NCBI RefSeq assembly: GCF_040546025.1
Contig: NZ_JBEPNA010000012.1
Span: 1 to 64,000 of the forward strand
Direction: 5' to 3'
DNA length: 64,000 bases
Source of the DNA: Marisediminicola sp040546025
GTDB taxonomy: Bacteria; Actinomycetota; Actinomycetes; Actinomycetales; Microbacteriaceae
How positions within the stretch are numbered: position 1 is the stretch's first letter; the number at the start of each line of letters is the position of its first letter. The notes beneath the pieces are model-generated. The model ran no database searches, was not told the origin of the DNA, and saw only the letters and a program-made list of their open reading frames with translations. Shown piece after piece: positions 36,672-45,306 of the stretch. The translations under genes were made by a program, and so were the position numbers.

Positions 36672-37862
36672 TCACCGCAGGAAATCGGGAACATCCAGGT
36701 CATCGTCCTCGTCCCTGTCGAAGACCGGGTCAGGGGCGGCGGGAAGCTTGGGCTCGTTCCACTGCTGCTCTCCCGTCTGGGTCAGGGTCGTGCCACCGAA
36801 ACGCGCTGAGCTGTCGCCGACGGCGGCGGATGCCGTGGCAGGCGCGGACACCGGGATGGGCAGGGAGACGTCCTGGTGATTGAGGCCCCGACGGTCGACC
36901 TTCTTGACCTCGGGCTCGCCGCCGTCGAAGCCGGCGGCGATCACGGTCACCCGCACCTCGTCACCGAGGGTGTCGTCGATGACGGCACCGAAGATGATGT
37001 TGGCCTCTGGGTGCACGGCCTCCTGCACGAGTCGCGCCGCATCGTTGATCTCGAAGATTCCGAGGTTCGATCCGCCCTGGATCGACAGGAGCACACCGTG
37101 GGCTCCGTCGATCGACGCCTCGAGCAGCGGAGAGGCAACGGCGAGCTCGGCCGCCTTGATGGCGCGGTCGGCGCCGCGAGCGGAGCCGATGCCCATCAGC
37201 GCGGACCCGGCGCCCTGCATCACCGACTTCACGTCGGCGAAGTCGAGGTTGATCAGGCCCGGAGTCGTGATGAGGTCGGTGATCCCCTGAACACCGGCGA
37301 GAAGCACCTGGTCGGCGGTCGCGAAGGCCTCGAGGAAGCTGATGCCGCGGTCACTGATCTCGAGGAGCCTGTCGTTCGGCACGACGATGAGCGTGTCGAC
37401 CTCGCTCTTGAGCGCCATCACACCGACTTCGGCCTGGGCCGCACGGCGCTTGCCCTCGAAGCCGAACGGGCGGGTCACGACACCGATCGTCAGAGCTCCG
37501 ATGGACTTCGCGATGCGCGCGACGACGGGGGCGCCGCCGGTACCGGTCCCGCCACCCTCACCCGCGGTGACGAAGACCATGTCGGCGCCGGCGAGGGCCT
37601 CTTCGATCTCCTCAGCGTGGTCTTCCGCTGCGCGGCGTCCCACCTCCGGATCGGCACCCGCGCCGAGTCCGCGGGTCAACTCGCGGCCGACGTCGAGCTT
37701 GACGTCGGCGTCGCTCATCAACAGCGCTTGCGCGTCGGTGTTGATGGCAATGAATTCGACGCCGCGTAGGCCGAGTTCGATCATCCGGTTGACGGCATTC
37801 ACGCCGCCGCCGCCGATCCCGACAACCTTGATAACGGCCAGGTAGTTTTGGTTTGAGCTCAC
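36672..37862 (-). CDS. ftsZ: Cell division protein FtsZ
   Basis: Tubulin-like GTPase forming the division ring. The 396-residue protein has KVVGIGGGGVNAVNRMI, the GTP-binding GEGGGTGTGGAPV signature, the T7 segment NLDFADVKSVM with the catalytic aspartate, and a C-terminal peptide LDVPDFLR that binds SepF and FtsW. The linker (about 320-385) is moderately long and Ala/Pro-rich. GTG 37862 has GGAGG six bases upstream. An AT-rich promoter region lies between it and ftsQ, so ftsZ has expression independent of the mraZ promoter. Confidence 0.98.
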   Translation of the reverse strand: MSSNQNYLAVIKVVGIGGGGVNAVNRMIELGLRGVEFIAINTDAQALLMSDADVKLDVGRELTRGLGAGADPEVGRRAAEDHAEEIEEALAGADMVFVTAGEGGGTGTGGAPVVARIAKSIGALTIGVVTRPFGFEGKRRAAQAEVGVMALKSEVDTLIVVPNDRLLEISDRGISFLEAFATADQVLLAGVQGITDLITTPGLINLDFADVKSVMQGAGSALMGIGSARGADRAIKAAELAVASPLLEASIDGAHGVLLSIQGGSNLGIFEINDAARLVQEAVHPEANIIFGAVIDDTLGDEVRVTVIAAGFDGGEPEVKKVDRRGLNHQDVSLPIPVSAPATASAAVGDSSARFGGTTLTQTGEQQWNEPKLPAAPDPVFDRDEDDDLDVPDFLR

Positions 37863-37888
37863 GTCAGGCCTCCGCTGAGTACTTTCAA

Positions 37889-37922
37889 CCTCTAGTAGAG
37901 GCTTAAAGTTATACTTGGTATA
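37889..37922 (-). promoter_or_regulatory. AT-rich ftsZ promoter with palindrome
   Basis: On the minus strand TATACC (37922-37917) and TATAAC (37913-37908) are candidate -10 boxes in an unusually AT-rich patch. A 13-base palindrome (37889-37901, arms CCTCTA and TAGAGG) lies just after them and could be an operator or a hairpin in the leader of ftsZ. Which box is used is not clear. Confidence 0.5.
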
Positions 37923-38050
37923 GCTATTTCTTGTTCCGAGGTTAAGTGGCAGCCCGCCGCGCGGTCCGCGAAAGGCCCGCGTGTCGCAAACTCGCCGAGG
38001 AATTTGTGGGCCGGATGCGGCACTCCCCCGTTCCAGCAGGGATGGCGCGG

Positions 38051-38989
38051 TCAGCGGTAGGTGAGCTGACCCGGCGCGGAGACGTTGTACTCGACCACGT
38101 TCGGATAGTTCTGCGCGAGGGCGGCCGCAAGAATACGGGCCTTGATCGCCGAATCGTCGGCACTTCCCCAGATGATCTTCGCTCCACCGCCGGCAAGGGT
38201 CAGCTCCACGTCGTCGCGAGTGCCGGCGACGATCGTGTCGAGCTGGACTAGCACAGGCTGCGGCAGGGCGATCAGAACCTCGACCGCCGCGTCGAACGCC
38301 GCGCTGTCGGAACCCTCCCCGCCGATGTCAATGAGCGGAACGCCGGGTATGCGGGCCTGTGATTTCTCGATGACCACCCCGGCGGGGTCGACGAGGTCGA
38401 ACCCGGATCCGGTGGCAAGCGACCCGACCGGCTCGCGCTCCACGATCTGGATGATGAGCGTGTGCGGAGGCACCGTCTCGGTCACGTAGCTGCGGACGAG
38501 GGGAAAGTCGCCGAGTTCCTCGGTGATCCGGTCGAAATCGATCAGGGCGAGCGGAGTGTCCAGCTGGCCGTCGACCGCCGCATGAAGATCATCCGGGTTC
38601 AGCCGCGAGGTGCCGTCGATCTGGATCGTCGTGAGCGCGAGCAGCGGCGAGTAGACCGCGACGGCGACGAGTGACGCCATCGTCACGACGATACCCAGCG
38701 TGACGGCCCACGCCACACGGCGACGACGACTTCGACGGGTGAACCGCCGCACCTCGCTCTTCTCGAACCGGCGGCGTTGTCGCGCCGCGCGGCGCACCGC
38801 ACGCCGCGAGGTGCGGTCCGAGTCTGCGGCTGGCACGGCATCCGGGGTGCGTGGGATGGTTCCAGGCTCGGTCGCCGGCGTGCTCTCCGGGATCATCTCC
38901 GGCGCAGGCGCTTTCGTCCGGCGCCGGGGCTTGGGCTCTGGGGGTGGGGCGACGACCTGGGGCCGGTCGAATCCCTCAGGGCGCTTCAT
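38051..38989 (-). CDS. ftsQ: Cell division protein FtsQ/DivIB
   Basis: Single-pass division protein that links FtsL/FtsB to the septal wall synthase. The 312-residue product has a long basic, Pro-rich cytoplasmic region (about 1-105), one membrane helix (about 110-132), and a POTRA domain starting near LLALTTIQIDGTSRLNPDDL followed by the FtsQ beta domain. ATG 38989 is chosen because it overlaps the murC stop by 14 bases; an ATG 12 codons upstream is possible. ftsZ follows after 188 bases. Confidence 0.93.
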   Translation of the reverse strand: MKRPEGFDRPQVVAPPPEPKPRRRTKAPAPEMIPESTPATEPGTIPRTPDAVPAADSDRTSRRAVRRAARQRRRFEKSEVRRFTRRSRRRRVAWAVTLGIVVTMASLVAVAVYSPLLALTTIQIDGTSRLNPDDLHAAVDGQLDTPLALIDFDRITEELGDFPLVRSYVTETVPPHTLIIQIVEREPVGSLATGSGFDLVDPAGVVIEKSQARIPGVPLIDIGGEGSDSAAFDAAVEVLIALPQPVLVQLDTIVAGTRDDVELTLAGGGAKIIWGSADDSAIKARILAAALAQNYPNVVEYNVSAPGQLTYR

Positions 38990-40391
38990 GCATCCGTGAG
39001 CGAGTCGCCGCCTCGAGCGCTGCAAGCAGCTGCGGAATGATGAGATAGATGTCGCCGCCGCCCATGGGGATCAGAAAGTCGCCCGGCCGCGCGACCTGGA
39101 CGGCGCGCTCGATGGCGCTCTCCCAGTTGTCGACGTACTCACCGCTTCCCGGCACGCGGAGGCGCTCGGTGATGAGCGCCCCGGTCACGCCGGGTTCGGG
39201 ATCCTGCCGCGCACCGTAGACGGGAACGACGATGGTGTGGTCGGAGAGGTCGTCGAAGACGTCGGCGAACTCCTGGGCGAGCATCCGGGTGCGGCTGTAG
39301 AGGTGCGGCTGGAAAATCGGGATCAGGCGGCCGTCGCCGACGACGCCTCGCGCCGCGGAGAGCGCCGCGCGGATCTCGGTCGGGTGGTGGGCGAAGTCGT
39401 CGTAGACACGCACCCCCGCCACGTCACCGCGCAGCTCGAAGCGGCGTTCGGTGCCGCCGAAGGTCGCGATCGCGTCGAGGCTCGCGCGCGGGTCGAAGCC
39501 GAGTCCGGTGAGCACGGCGAAAGCGCCGGCCGCGTTGAGGGCGTTGTGCAGCCCGGGTACGCGGAGCGTCGCCGGGTAGTCCTCGCCGAGATAGCGGATG
39601 CTGAACGACACGGTCTGCCGCGTGTCGAGGGAGTGCACCCGCACGTCGGCGGAGTCGACCTGGCCGAAGGTGACCACGCGGGAGCCAATTCTCGGCGTGA
39701 TGTTCACGGCCCCGGGGTCATCGCTTGAGATCGCGACGAACTCCTTGGCCTGTCCGGCGAACGCGACGAAGGCGTCCTCAAAGGCCTCGAGCGACCCGAA
39801 GTGATCCAGATGGTCGGGGTCGACGTTGGTGATGAGCGACACCGCGGTGTCGTAGAGCAGGAAGGAGCCGTCGGACTCGTCCGCCTCGACGACGAAGAGG
39901 TCGTCGATGCCGGCCGCCGCGCTGACGCCGAGAGTGCGGATGACGCCGCCGTTGACGAAGCTCGGGCTCTGGCCGAGAGCGAGCATCGCCTCGATGATCA
40001 TGCCGGTCGAGGTGGTCTTGCCGTGGGCGCCGGCGATGGCGACGAGCCGGCGGCCGCGCGTGAGCCAGGCCAGCGCGACGGCGCGGTGCACCACGGGGAG
40101 GCCGCGATCGCGCGCGGCCACGTATTCGGGGTTGTCCTCGTTGATTGCTCCGGAGACGACGAGGGCGTCCGCCGCGCCGAGGTGTGCGGCATCGTGGCCG
40201 ATCCCGATCTCGACGCCGCGCGCCCGAAGAGACTCGACGGCGTCGGTCGCCCGGATGTCGGAGCCGCTCACGGTGAAACCGGCCGCGACGAAGAGGTGGG
40301 CGATGCCGCTCATCCCGGCTCCACCAATGCCGACGAAGTGCACGTGTCGCGGATTGTCGGGCAGGGACTGGGAGAAATCGGACTTGATCAC
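38976..40391 (-). CDS. murC: UDP-N-acetylmuramate--amino acid ligase MurC
   Basis: Adds the first amino acid of the peptidoglycan stem peptide. The 471-residue Mur ligase has an N-terminal UDP-binding domain with HFVGIGGAGMSGIA, the ATP loop AGAHGKTTSTGMI, EADESDGSFL, NVDPDHLDHFGS and the C-terminal DDFAHHPTEIRAAL. In type-B walls of Microbacteriaceae this position can be Gly rather than Ala, so the amino acid used is not assumed. It lies five bases after murG. Confidence 0.95.
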   Translation of the reverse strand: MIKSDFSQSLPDNPRHVHFVGIGGAGMSGIAHLFVAAGFTVSGSDIRATDAVESLRARGVEIGIGHDAAHLGAADALVVSGAINEDNPEYVAARDRGLPVVHRAVALAWLTRGRRLVAIAGAHGKTTSTGMIIEAMLALGQSPSFVNGGVIRTLGVSAAAGIDDLFVVEADESDGSFLLYDTAVSLITNVDPDHLDHFGSLEAFEDAFVAFAGQAKEFVAISSDDPGAVNITPRIGSRVVTFGQVDSADVRVHSLDTRQTVSFSIRYLGEDYPATLRVPGLHNALNAAGAFAVLTGLGFDPRASLDAIATFGGTERRFELRGDVAGVRVYDDFAHHPTEIRAALSAARGVVGDGRLIPIFQPHLYSRTRMLAQEFADVFDDLSDHTIVVPVYGARQDPEPGVTGALITERLRVPGSGEYVDNWESAIERAVQVARPGDFLIPMGGGDIYLIIPQLLAALEAATRSRMHEAP

Positions 40392-40396
40392 GACCG

Positions 40397-41479
40397 CTAC
40401 GCTACCCGCCCCGGGGTGGCCTCATCGATGAGAGCCACGACGCGGTCCGTGCCGTCCCTGACGCCGATCGCGGCCGCGCTGGCAGCCATCGCGGCGAGGG
40501 CGGCGCGGTCCACGAGGAGCGGCACGAGGGCATCCGCGATCCATTCCGGCGTGAACTGCGCGTTGTCGACCATGACGGCGGCGTGCGCAGTGACCGCCTC
40601 GCGGGCGTTCAAACGCTGCTCGCCGTTCCCGATCGCGAGCGGCACATAGACGGCGGGTATCGCGAGGGCAGAGAGTTCACTCACGGTCGAAGACCCTGCG
40701 CGTGCGAGCACGAGGTCGGCGACGGCGAGGGCGAGGTCCATCCGGTCGCAATACGGGATCACGCGATACCCGGCCAACACCGGGTAGTCGATCTCCGATC
40801 GCTGCCCGGTGATGTGCAGCACCTGCCACGCGGCGCCGATGACGAAGGGGATCGCCTCGGCGACGGTCTCGTTGATGCGACGGGCCCCGAGCGAGCCACC
40901 TGTGACGACGAGCGTGAGTTTGCCGGGCGTGAGCCCGAAGGCGGCGTACGCCTCCTGCCGCACGGAGTGGCGCTCGAGGCGCTCGATCTCCGGGCGCAGC
41001 GGCATCCCCACGAACCGGGCACGGCGGAGCCCGGTGCCGCGGAAGGCGACCCCGACATGCCGGGTGAATGCCGCGCCGAGCCGATTCGCGAGTCCGGGCC
41101 GCGCATTGGCCTCGTGCACGACGATCGCCACCTTCTCGCGGCGTGCTGCGAGGTAGGCGGGTGCCGACACGTAGCCGCCGAATCCGACGACCACGTCCAC
41201 GTCGTGCTCGCCGATCAGTTCGCGGATGTGGCCGACGACCCCGGCGAACCGGCGCGGGAACCGCAGAAGGGCCCCGCCGGGCCGGCGGGGGAACGGCAGC
41301 CGGTCAACGACGAGCAGCCGGAAGCCCCGCTCCGGCACGAGCCGCGCCTCGAGCCCCTCCGCCGTGCCGAGGACCAGGATGTTCGCCTCGGGGTCACGTT
41401 CCCTGAGCCGATCGGCGACCGCGAGCAGCGGATTGACGTGGCCGGCGGTCCCGCCGCCGCAGAGGAGGTAGGTCGTCAC
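40397..41479 (-). CDS. murG: Lipid II synthase MurG
   Basis: Transfers GlcNAc to lipid I at the inner membrane face, giving lipid II. The 360-residue protein has the glycosyltransferase B fold with N-terminal LLCGGGTAGHVNPLLAVAD, GFGGYVSAPAYLAA, HEANARPGLANRL, VVTGGSLGARRINE and the C-terminal ARAGSSTVSEL UDP-GlcNAc site. GTG 41479 is chosen because it overlaps the ftsW stop as GTGA; the longer upstream open frame is antisense-phase noise over ftsW. Confidence 0.96.
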   Translation of the reverse strand: MTTYLLCGGGTAGHVNPLLAVADRLRERDPEANILVLGTAEGLEARLVPERGFRLLVVDRLPFPRRPGGALLRFPRRFAGVVGHIRELIGEHDVDVVVGFGGYVSAPAYLAARREKVAIVVHEANARPGLANRLGAAFTRHVGVAFRGTGLRRARFVGMPLRPEIERLERHSVRQEAYAAFGLTPGKLTLVVTGGSLGARRINETVAEAIPFVIGAAWQVLHITGQRSEIDYPVLAGYRVIPYCDRMDLALAVADLVLARAGSSTVSELSALAIPAVYVPLAIGNGEQRLNAREAVTAHAAVMVDNAQFTPEWIADALVPLLVDRAALAAMAASAAAIGVRDGTDRVVALIDEATPGRVA

Positions 41480-42726
41480 CGTTCCGCCATTTGGCCGGGA
41501 GCCGGGGTCGTCGTGCGCGCGAACGAGAGTACGATCCCGATTCCGAAGAGGGTCGTGACGAGCGCGGAACCCCCTGATGAGAAGAGAGGCAGGGGTACGC
41601 CGAGCACCGGCAGCACACCGAGCACCACGGCGATGTTCACGAACGCCTGGCCGATGATCCAGACCATGACGGCGCTCACCACGATTCGGGCGAACGGGTC
41701 GTTGCTCGCGCGGATGATTCGCACAAAGGTGACGCCCATGACGATGAAGAGCGCCAGCACGGTGCAGGCGCCGAGCAAGCCCAGCTCCTCGCCGATGATT
41801 GCGAAGATGAAGTCGTTGTCGGCCTCCGGCAACCACGACCACTTGGCCTTGGAGTTGCCGAGGCCGACGCCGAAGAACCCTCCGGCCGCGAGGGCCCACC
41901 AGCCGTGGACAGTCTGCCAGCAGAACGTCGCATAGTCGCTCGTCGACGCGCAGCCGTCAAGCCAGACGGCAATACGGTCGCTCCGAGAGTTGCTCGAGAA
42001 TGCGACGAGCGGCCCGATCGTGGCCATGAGCACGATCGGGATCGCAAGGAACCGAAGCCTCACCCCGCCGAAGAATAAGGAGCCGAGAACAATGGACACG
42101 AGAATCATGGCCGTGCCGAGGTCTCCCCCGAACAGCACGAGCCCGATAGCTGCGCCCGCGACGGGCGCGATCGGGATGGCCACTTCACGCATCCTATGGA
42201 GCCGGTCCGCCTTGGTGGACAGCACGTAGGCGAGCCAGATCGCAAGGGCCACCTTGGTGATCTCGGAGGGCTGGAGCGTGAACGTGCCGAGGCGCAGCCA
42301 GTTCGTATTTCCGCCGATCGAGACCCCGAGCGGGGTCGCGACAACGAGAAGTTGCAGAATCAGGCCGATTGCCACGGCGACGGCGGCCCACTTCTTCCAA
42401 AACGACGCCGGCATCCGCGACGCCACCAGCATGATCGGAACCCCGACGGCCGCGAACATTCCCTGCCTGAGGAATCCGGTGAAGAAGTCATTCGACTCGG
42501 TGAACGAGGTCACCGCCGACGAGGAGAGCACCATGACCAGGCCGAACACCACAAGGAAGAGCGTCGTGCCCAGGAGAAGGAAGAAGTTGCCCGTTTCGGC
42601 AGCGAAGAGCTTTTTCACCGCAACGATCGCCACGGCGCCCGACACTCCGGTCGGGGTGGGCAGCGGCGTGGCCGGCGCGCCGCTGTTACGACGCTGTCGC
42701 GGGCGACGGGGGATGCTCGTGGTCAT
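41476..42726 (-). CDS. ftsW: Peptidoglycan glycosyltransferase FtsW
   Basis: SEDS-family polymerase working with the septal PBP at 48266-50017. The 416-residue protein has about 10 membrane helices and SEDS blocks GGNTNWLRLGTFTLQPSEITK (the conserved WLR and PSE residues), FGGDLGTAMI with the catalytic-region Asp, and VGVLPVLGVPLPLFSSGGSALV. A disulphide-type pair of Cys is in the large extracellular loop (GCASTSDYATFCWQ). ATG 42726 is chosen because GGGAGG lies five bases before it; this overlaps the end of murD by 41 bases. Confidence 0.95.
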   Translation of the reverse strand: MTTSIPRRPRQRRNSGAPATPLPTPTGVSGAVAIVAVKKLFAAETGNFFLLLGTTLFLVVFGLVMVLSSSAVTSFTESNDFFTGFLRQGMFAAVGVPIMLVASRMPASFWKKWAAVAVAIGLILQLLVVATPLGVSIGGNTNWLRLGTFTLQPSEITKVALAIWLAYVLSTKADRLHRMREVAIPIAPVAGAAIGLVLFGGDLGTAMILVSIVLGSLFFGGVRLRFLAIPIVLMATIGPLVAFSSNSRSDRIAVWLDGCASTSDYATFCWQTVHGWWALAAGGFFGVGLGNSKAKWSWLPEADNDFIFAIIGEELGLLGACTVLALFIVMGVTFVRIIRASNDPFARIVVSAVMVWIIGQAFVNIAVVLGVLPVLGVPLPLFSSGGSALVTTLFGIGIVLSFARTTTPAPGQMAER

Positions 42727-44203
42727 CCGGCCGGCCTCCCAACATCTCGTGAACTGCGGCGGCGAATTGCCGGCCACGATCGGCGTAATCCGTGAATTGG
42801 TCCATGGATGCTGCGGCCGGTGCCAGGACTACGGCATCCCCCGGCCGGGCAGCTAAAGCCGACAGCCTCACAGCGGTCGACATCACCTCTTTAGTGTCGG
42901 CCGTCTCGACCTCGAACACGGGGAGTTCTGGCGCGTGTCGCGCGAATGCCGCGAGCACCTCTGCACGTTCGGCCCCGATCACCACTGCCGCGCGCAGCCT
43001 GTCGGCGTTCCGTGCCACGACGTCACCGATGTCGACCCCCTTCAGCAGGCCTCCGACGACCCAGACGACCGAGGCGAAGGCCCCGACCGCGGCATCGGCC
43101 GCGTGTGGATTCGTGGCCTTGGAGTCGTTGATCCAGCGCACCTCGGCATGGGTCGCGATCAGTTCGGTGCGGTGCTTGTCGAGGTGGAAGCCGAGGATCG
43201 CCTGCCGGATTGCCGACGCCGGGATTCGGTAGGACCGCGCGAGTGCGCTCGCGGCAAGCACGTTCGCGACCATGTGGGGCGCGCCGAGCCCGGCGGACTC
43301 GAGCTGGGCCAGTGTCGCCAGTTCGAGGGCGTTGCTGTGCCGGTCGTCGATGAAGGCGCGGTCGCACAGGATGTCCTCGACGATACCGACGTCGCTCGGC
43401 CCCGGCAGGCCCAGCCCGAAGCCGATCGCACGGCATCCCTCGACGACGTCCGCGTGCTCGACCATCGTTCGAGTGGCGTCGTCGTCTCGGTTGTACACGC
43501 ACGCCACGCGCGTGTTCTCGTACACCTTCGCCTTCGCCGCGGAATAGGCATCGGCGGACCCGTGCCAGTCGAGGTGGTCGGCCGCAATGTTGAGGCAGGC
43601 GCTCGAGTGGGCGGAGAGGGAGTGTGAGTAGTGCAGCTGGAAGCTCGACAGTTCGACGACGAGCGCGTCGAAACCGCCGGGATCGCGGATCGCGTCGAGC
43701 ACGGGGACGCCGACGTTGCCGCACGCAACCACCCGCTTGCCGGCCGCGATCAGCATCGCCGTCGTCAGCTGCACCGTGGTGGTCTTGCCGTTGGTGCCGG
43801 TGACGGTGAACCACTCCGCCGGACGGTCGAGCTTGTCGCGCAGCCGCCAGGCGAGCTCGACGTCGCCCCAGATCGGCGTGGCGGAGCGCACCGCGGCAGA
43901 GACGATCGGATGCGAGGGGGCGAAGCCGGGCGAGACCACGATGAGCTCAGGGACGAAGCCGGCCACAAGGCTCGCCCCGACCCGCGTGAGGTCGGCGACG
44001 ACGAGTCGCGCGCCGATGACGTCGAGCAGGTCGGCACGCTCCTCGTCCGACCGGTCGGCGAACACGCAGACCTCGGCACCGAGTTCGACAAGAGTATCGG
44101 CCACCGAGAACCCGGTAACGCCCAGACCGAGCACGGCGACGCGCAGCCCCGCCCAGTCGTCGTGCCAACTCCGGAGCGCGGCGACCTCCGAAGCCGACCT
44201 CAC
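42686..44203 (-). CDS. murD: UDP-N-acetylmuramoylalanine--D-glutamate ligase MurD
   Basis: Adds D-glutamate as second residue of the stem peptide. The 505-residue protein has VAVLGLGVTGFSVAD at the N-terminus, the ATP loop VTGTNGKTTTVQL, NIAADHLDWHGS, NDSKATNPHAA and APAAASMDQFTDYADRG. It starts at GTG 44203 in a GTGA overlap with the mraY stop. It is about 50 residues longer than E. coli MurD, mainly through loops, as common in actinobacteria. The same frame is open further upstream but that part is a shadow of mraY. Confidence 0.95.
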   Translation of the reverse strand: MRSASEVAALRSWHDDWAGLRVAVLGLGVTGFSVADTLVELGAEVCVFADRSDEERADLLDVIGARLVVADLTRVGASLVAGFVPELIVVSPGFAPSHPIVSAAVRSATPIWGDVELAWRLRDKLDRPAEWFTVTGTNGKTTTVQLTTAMLIAAGKRVVACGNVGVPVLDAIRDPGGFDALVVELSSFQLHYSHSLSAHSSACLNIAADHLDWHGSADAYSAAKAKVYENTRVACVYNRDDDATRTMVEHADVVEGCRAIGFGLGLPGPSDVGIVEDILCDRAFIDDRHSNALELATLAQLESAGLGAPHMVANVLAASALARSYRIPASAIRQAILGFHLDKHRTELIATHAEVRWINDSKATNPHAADAAVGAFASVVWVVGGLLKGVDIGDVVARNADRLRAAVVIGAERAEVLAAFARHAPELPVFEVETADTKEVMSTAVRLSALAARPGDAVVLAPAAASMDQFTDYADRGRQFAAAVHEMLGGRPDDHEHPPSPATAS

Positions 44204-45306
44204 CGGTACAGCCACTCGGCGTAGAAGAGTCCGACCCCGGTCGCGACGAACAGTCCCGAGATGATCCAGAACCGCACCACGATGGTCACCTCGGCCCAGC
44301 CCTTCATCTCGAAGTGGTGATGGAGGGGGCTCGCCTGCCAGATCCGTTTGCCCTTCGTGAGCTTGAAGTAGATGCGCTGCACGATCACCTGGCCGGTGGT
44401 CACCAGGAACAGCCCACCGATGAAGAGAAGCAGGAGCTCGGTGCGGGAGAGGATCGCGAGCGCGGCGAGGGCGCCCCCGATCGCGAAGGAGCCCGTGTCG
44501 CCCATCATGATCTGGGCCGGCGAGGTGTTCCACCAGAGGAAGCCGATGAGCGAGCCGACGATCGCGGCGGCGATCGTCGCGAGGTCGAGGGGGTACGACA
44601 CCTCGTAGCACTTGTAGAGATTGGGCGCGTCGACCCCGAGCACCGCGAGCTCGACGCAGGACTGCTGGAACTGCCAGAATCCGATGATGACGTAGGAGCC
44701 GATCGCGAGCACCGCCGAGCCGGCAGCGAGGCCGTCGAGACCGTCCGTGAGGTTCACCGCGTTCGAGACGCTCGTCGTGATGAGCACGATCCAGGCGACG
44801 AACAGGGTGACGCCAAGCCCGGTGCCGAAGATGACGACGAAGTCGATCGGCAGGTCGCGCACGAACGAGACGGCCGTCGAGGCCGGCGTCACTCCGTGCC
44901 GGTCGACGTAGTTGAGGGCGATGATCGCGAAGACGACGCCGACAATGACGGTGCCGAGGATCTTGAATGGTCCACTCAGCCCCGTGCTGTTACGGCGGCG
45001 GACCTTGAGGAAGTCGTCGATGAATCCGATGAAGCCGAGTCCCACCATCATCAGGATCACGAGCAGCCCGGCCCCGGACGGCAGCTGCCGGCTGGCCAGC
45101 TGGCCGACCAAGTAGCCCACGATCGACGCCGTGATGAATACGATCCCGCCCATCGAGGGGGTTCCGCGCTTGAGAACGTGCGCGACGGGGGTGTCGGCGC
45201 GCACGAACTGGCCAAGGTTCAGCCTTCGGAACGCCCTCGCGAACAAGGGGGTGAGCAGCAGGGTGAAGATCATCGCGACGCCGGCGGCGGTAAGGAGTGC
45301 GATCAC
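44200..45306 (-). CDS. mraY: Phospho-MurNAc-pentapeptide transferase MraY
   Basis: Links the UDP-MurNAc-pentapeptide to undecaprenyl phosphate, forming lipid I. The 368-residue membrane protein has about 10 helices. Signature segments: TPSMGGIVFI, FIDDFLKVRRRNSTGLS (Asp pair near the Mg site), NLTDGLDGLAAGS (third conserved Asp) and MGDTGSFAIGGALAALAI, plus the His-rich loop PLHHHFEMKGWAE. GTG 45306 overlaps the murF stop as GTGA. Confidence 0.97.
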   Translation of the reverse strand: MIALLTAAGVAMIFTLLLTPLFARAFRRLNLGQFVRADTPVAHVLKRGTPSMGGIVFITASIVGYLVGQLASRQLPSGAGLLVILMMVGLGFIGFIDDFLKVRRRNSTGLSGPFKILGTVIVGVVFAIIALNYVDRHGVTPASTAVSFVRDLPIDFVVIFGTGLGVTLFVAWIVLITTSVSNAVNLTDGLDGLAAGSAVLAIGSYVIIGFWQFQQSCVELAVLGVDAPNLYKCYEVSYPLDLATIAAAIVGSLIGFLWWNTSPAQIMMGDTGSFAIGGALAALAILSRTELLLLFIGGLFLVTTGQVIVQRIYFKLTKGKRIWQASPLHHHFEMKGWAEVTIVVRFWIISGLFVATGVGLFYAEWLYR

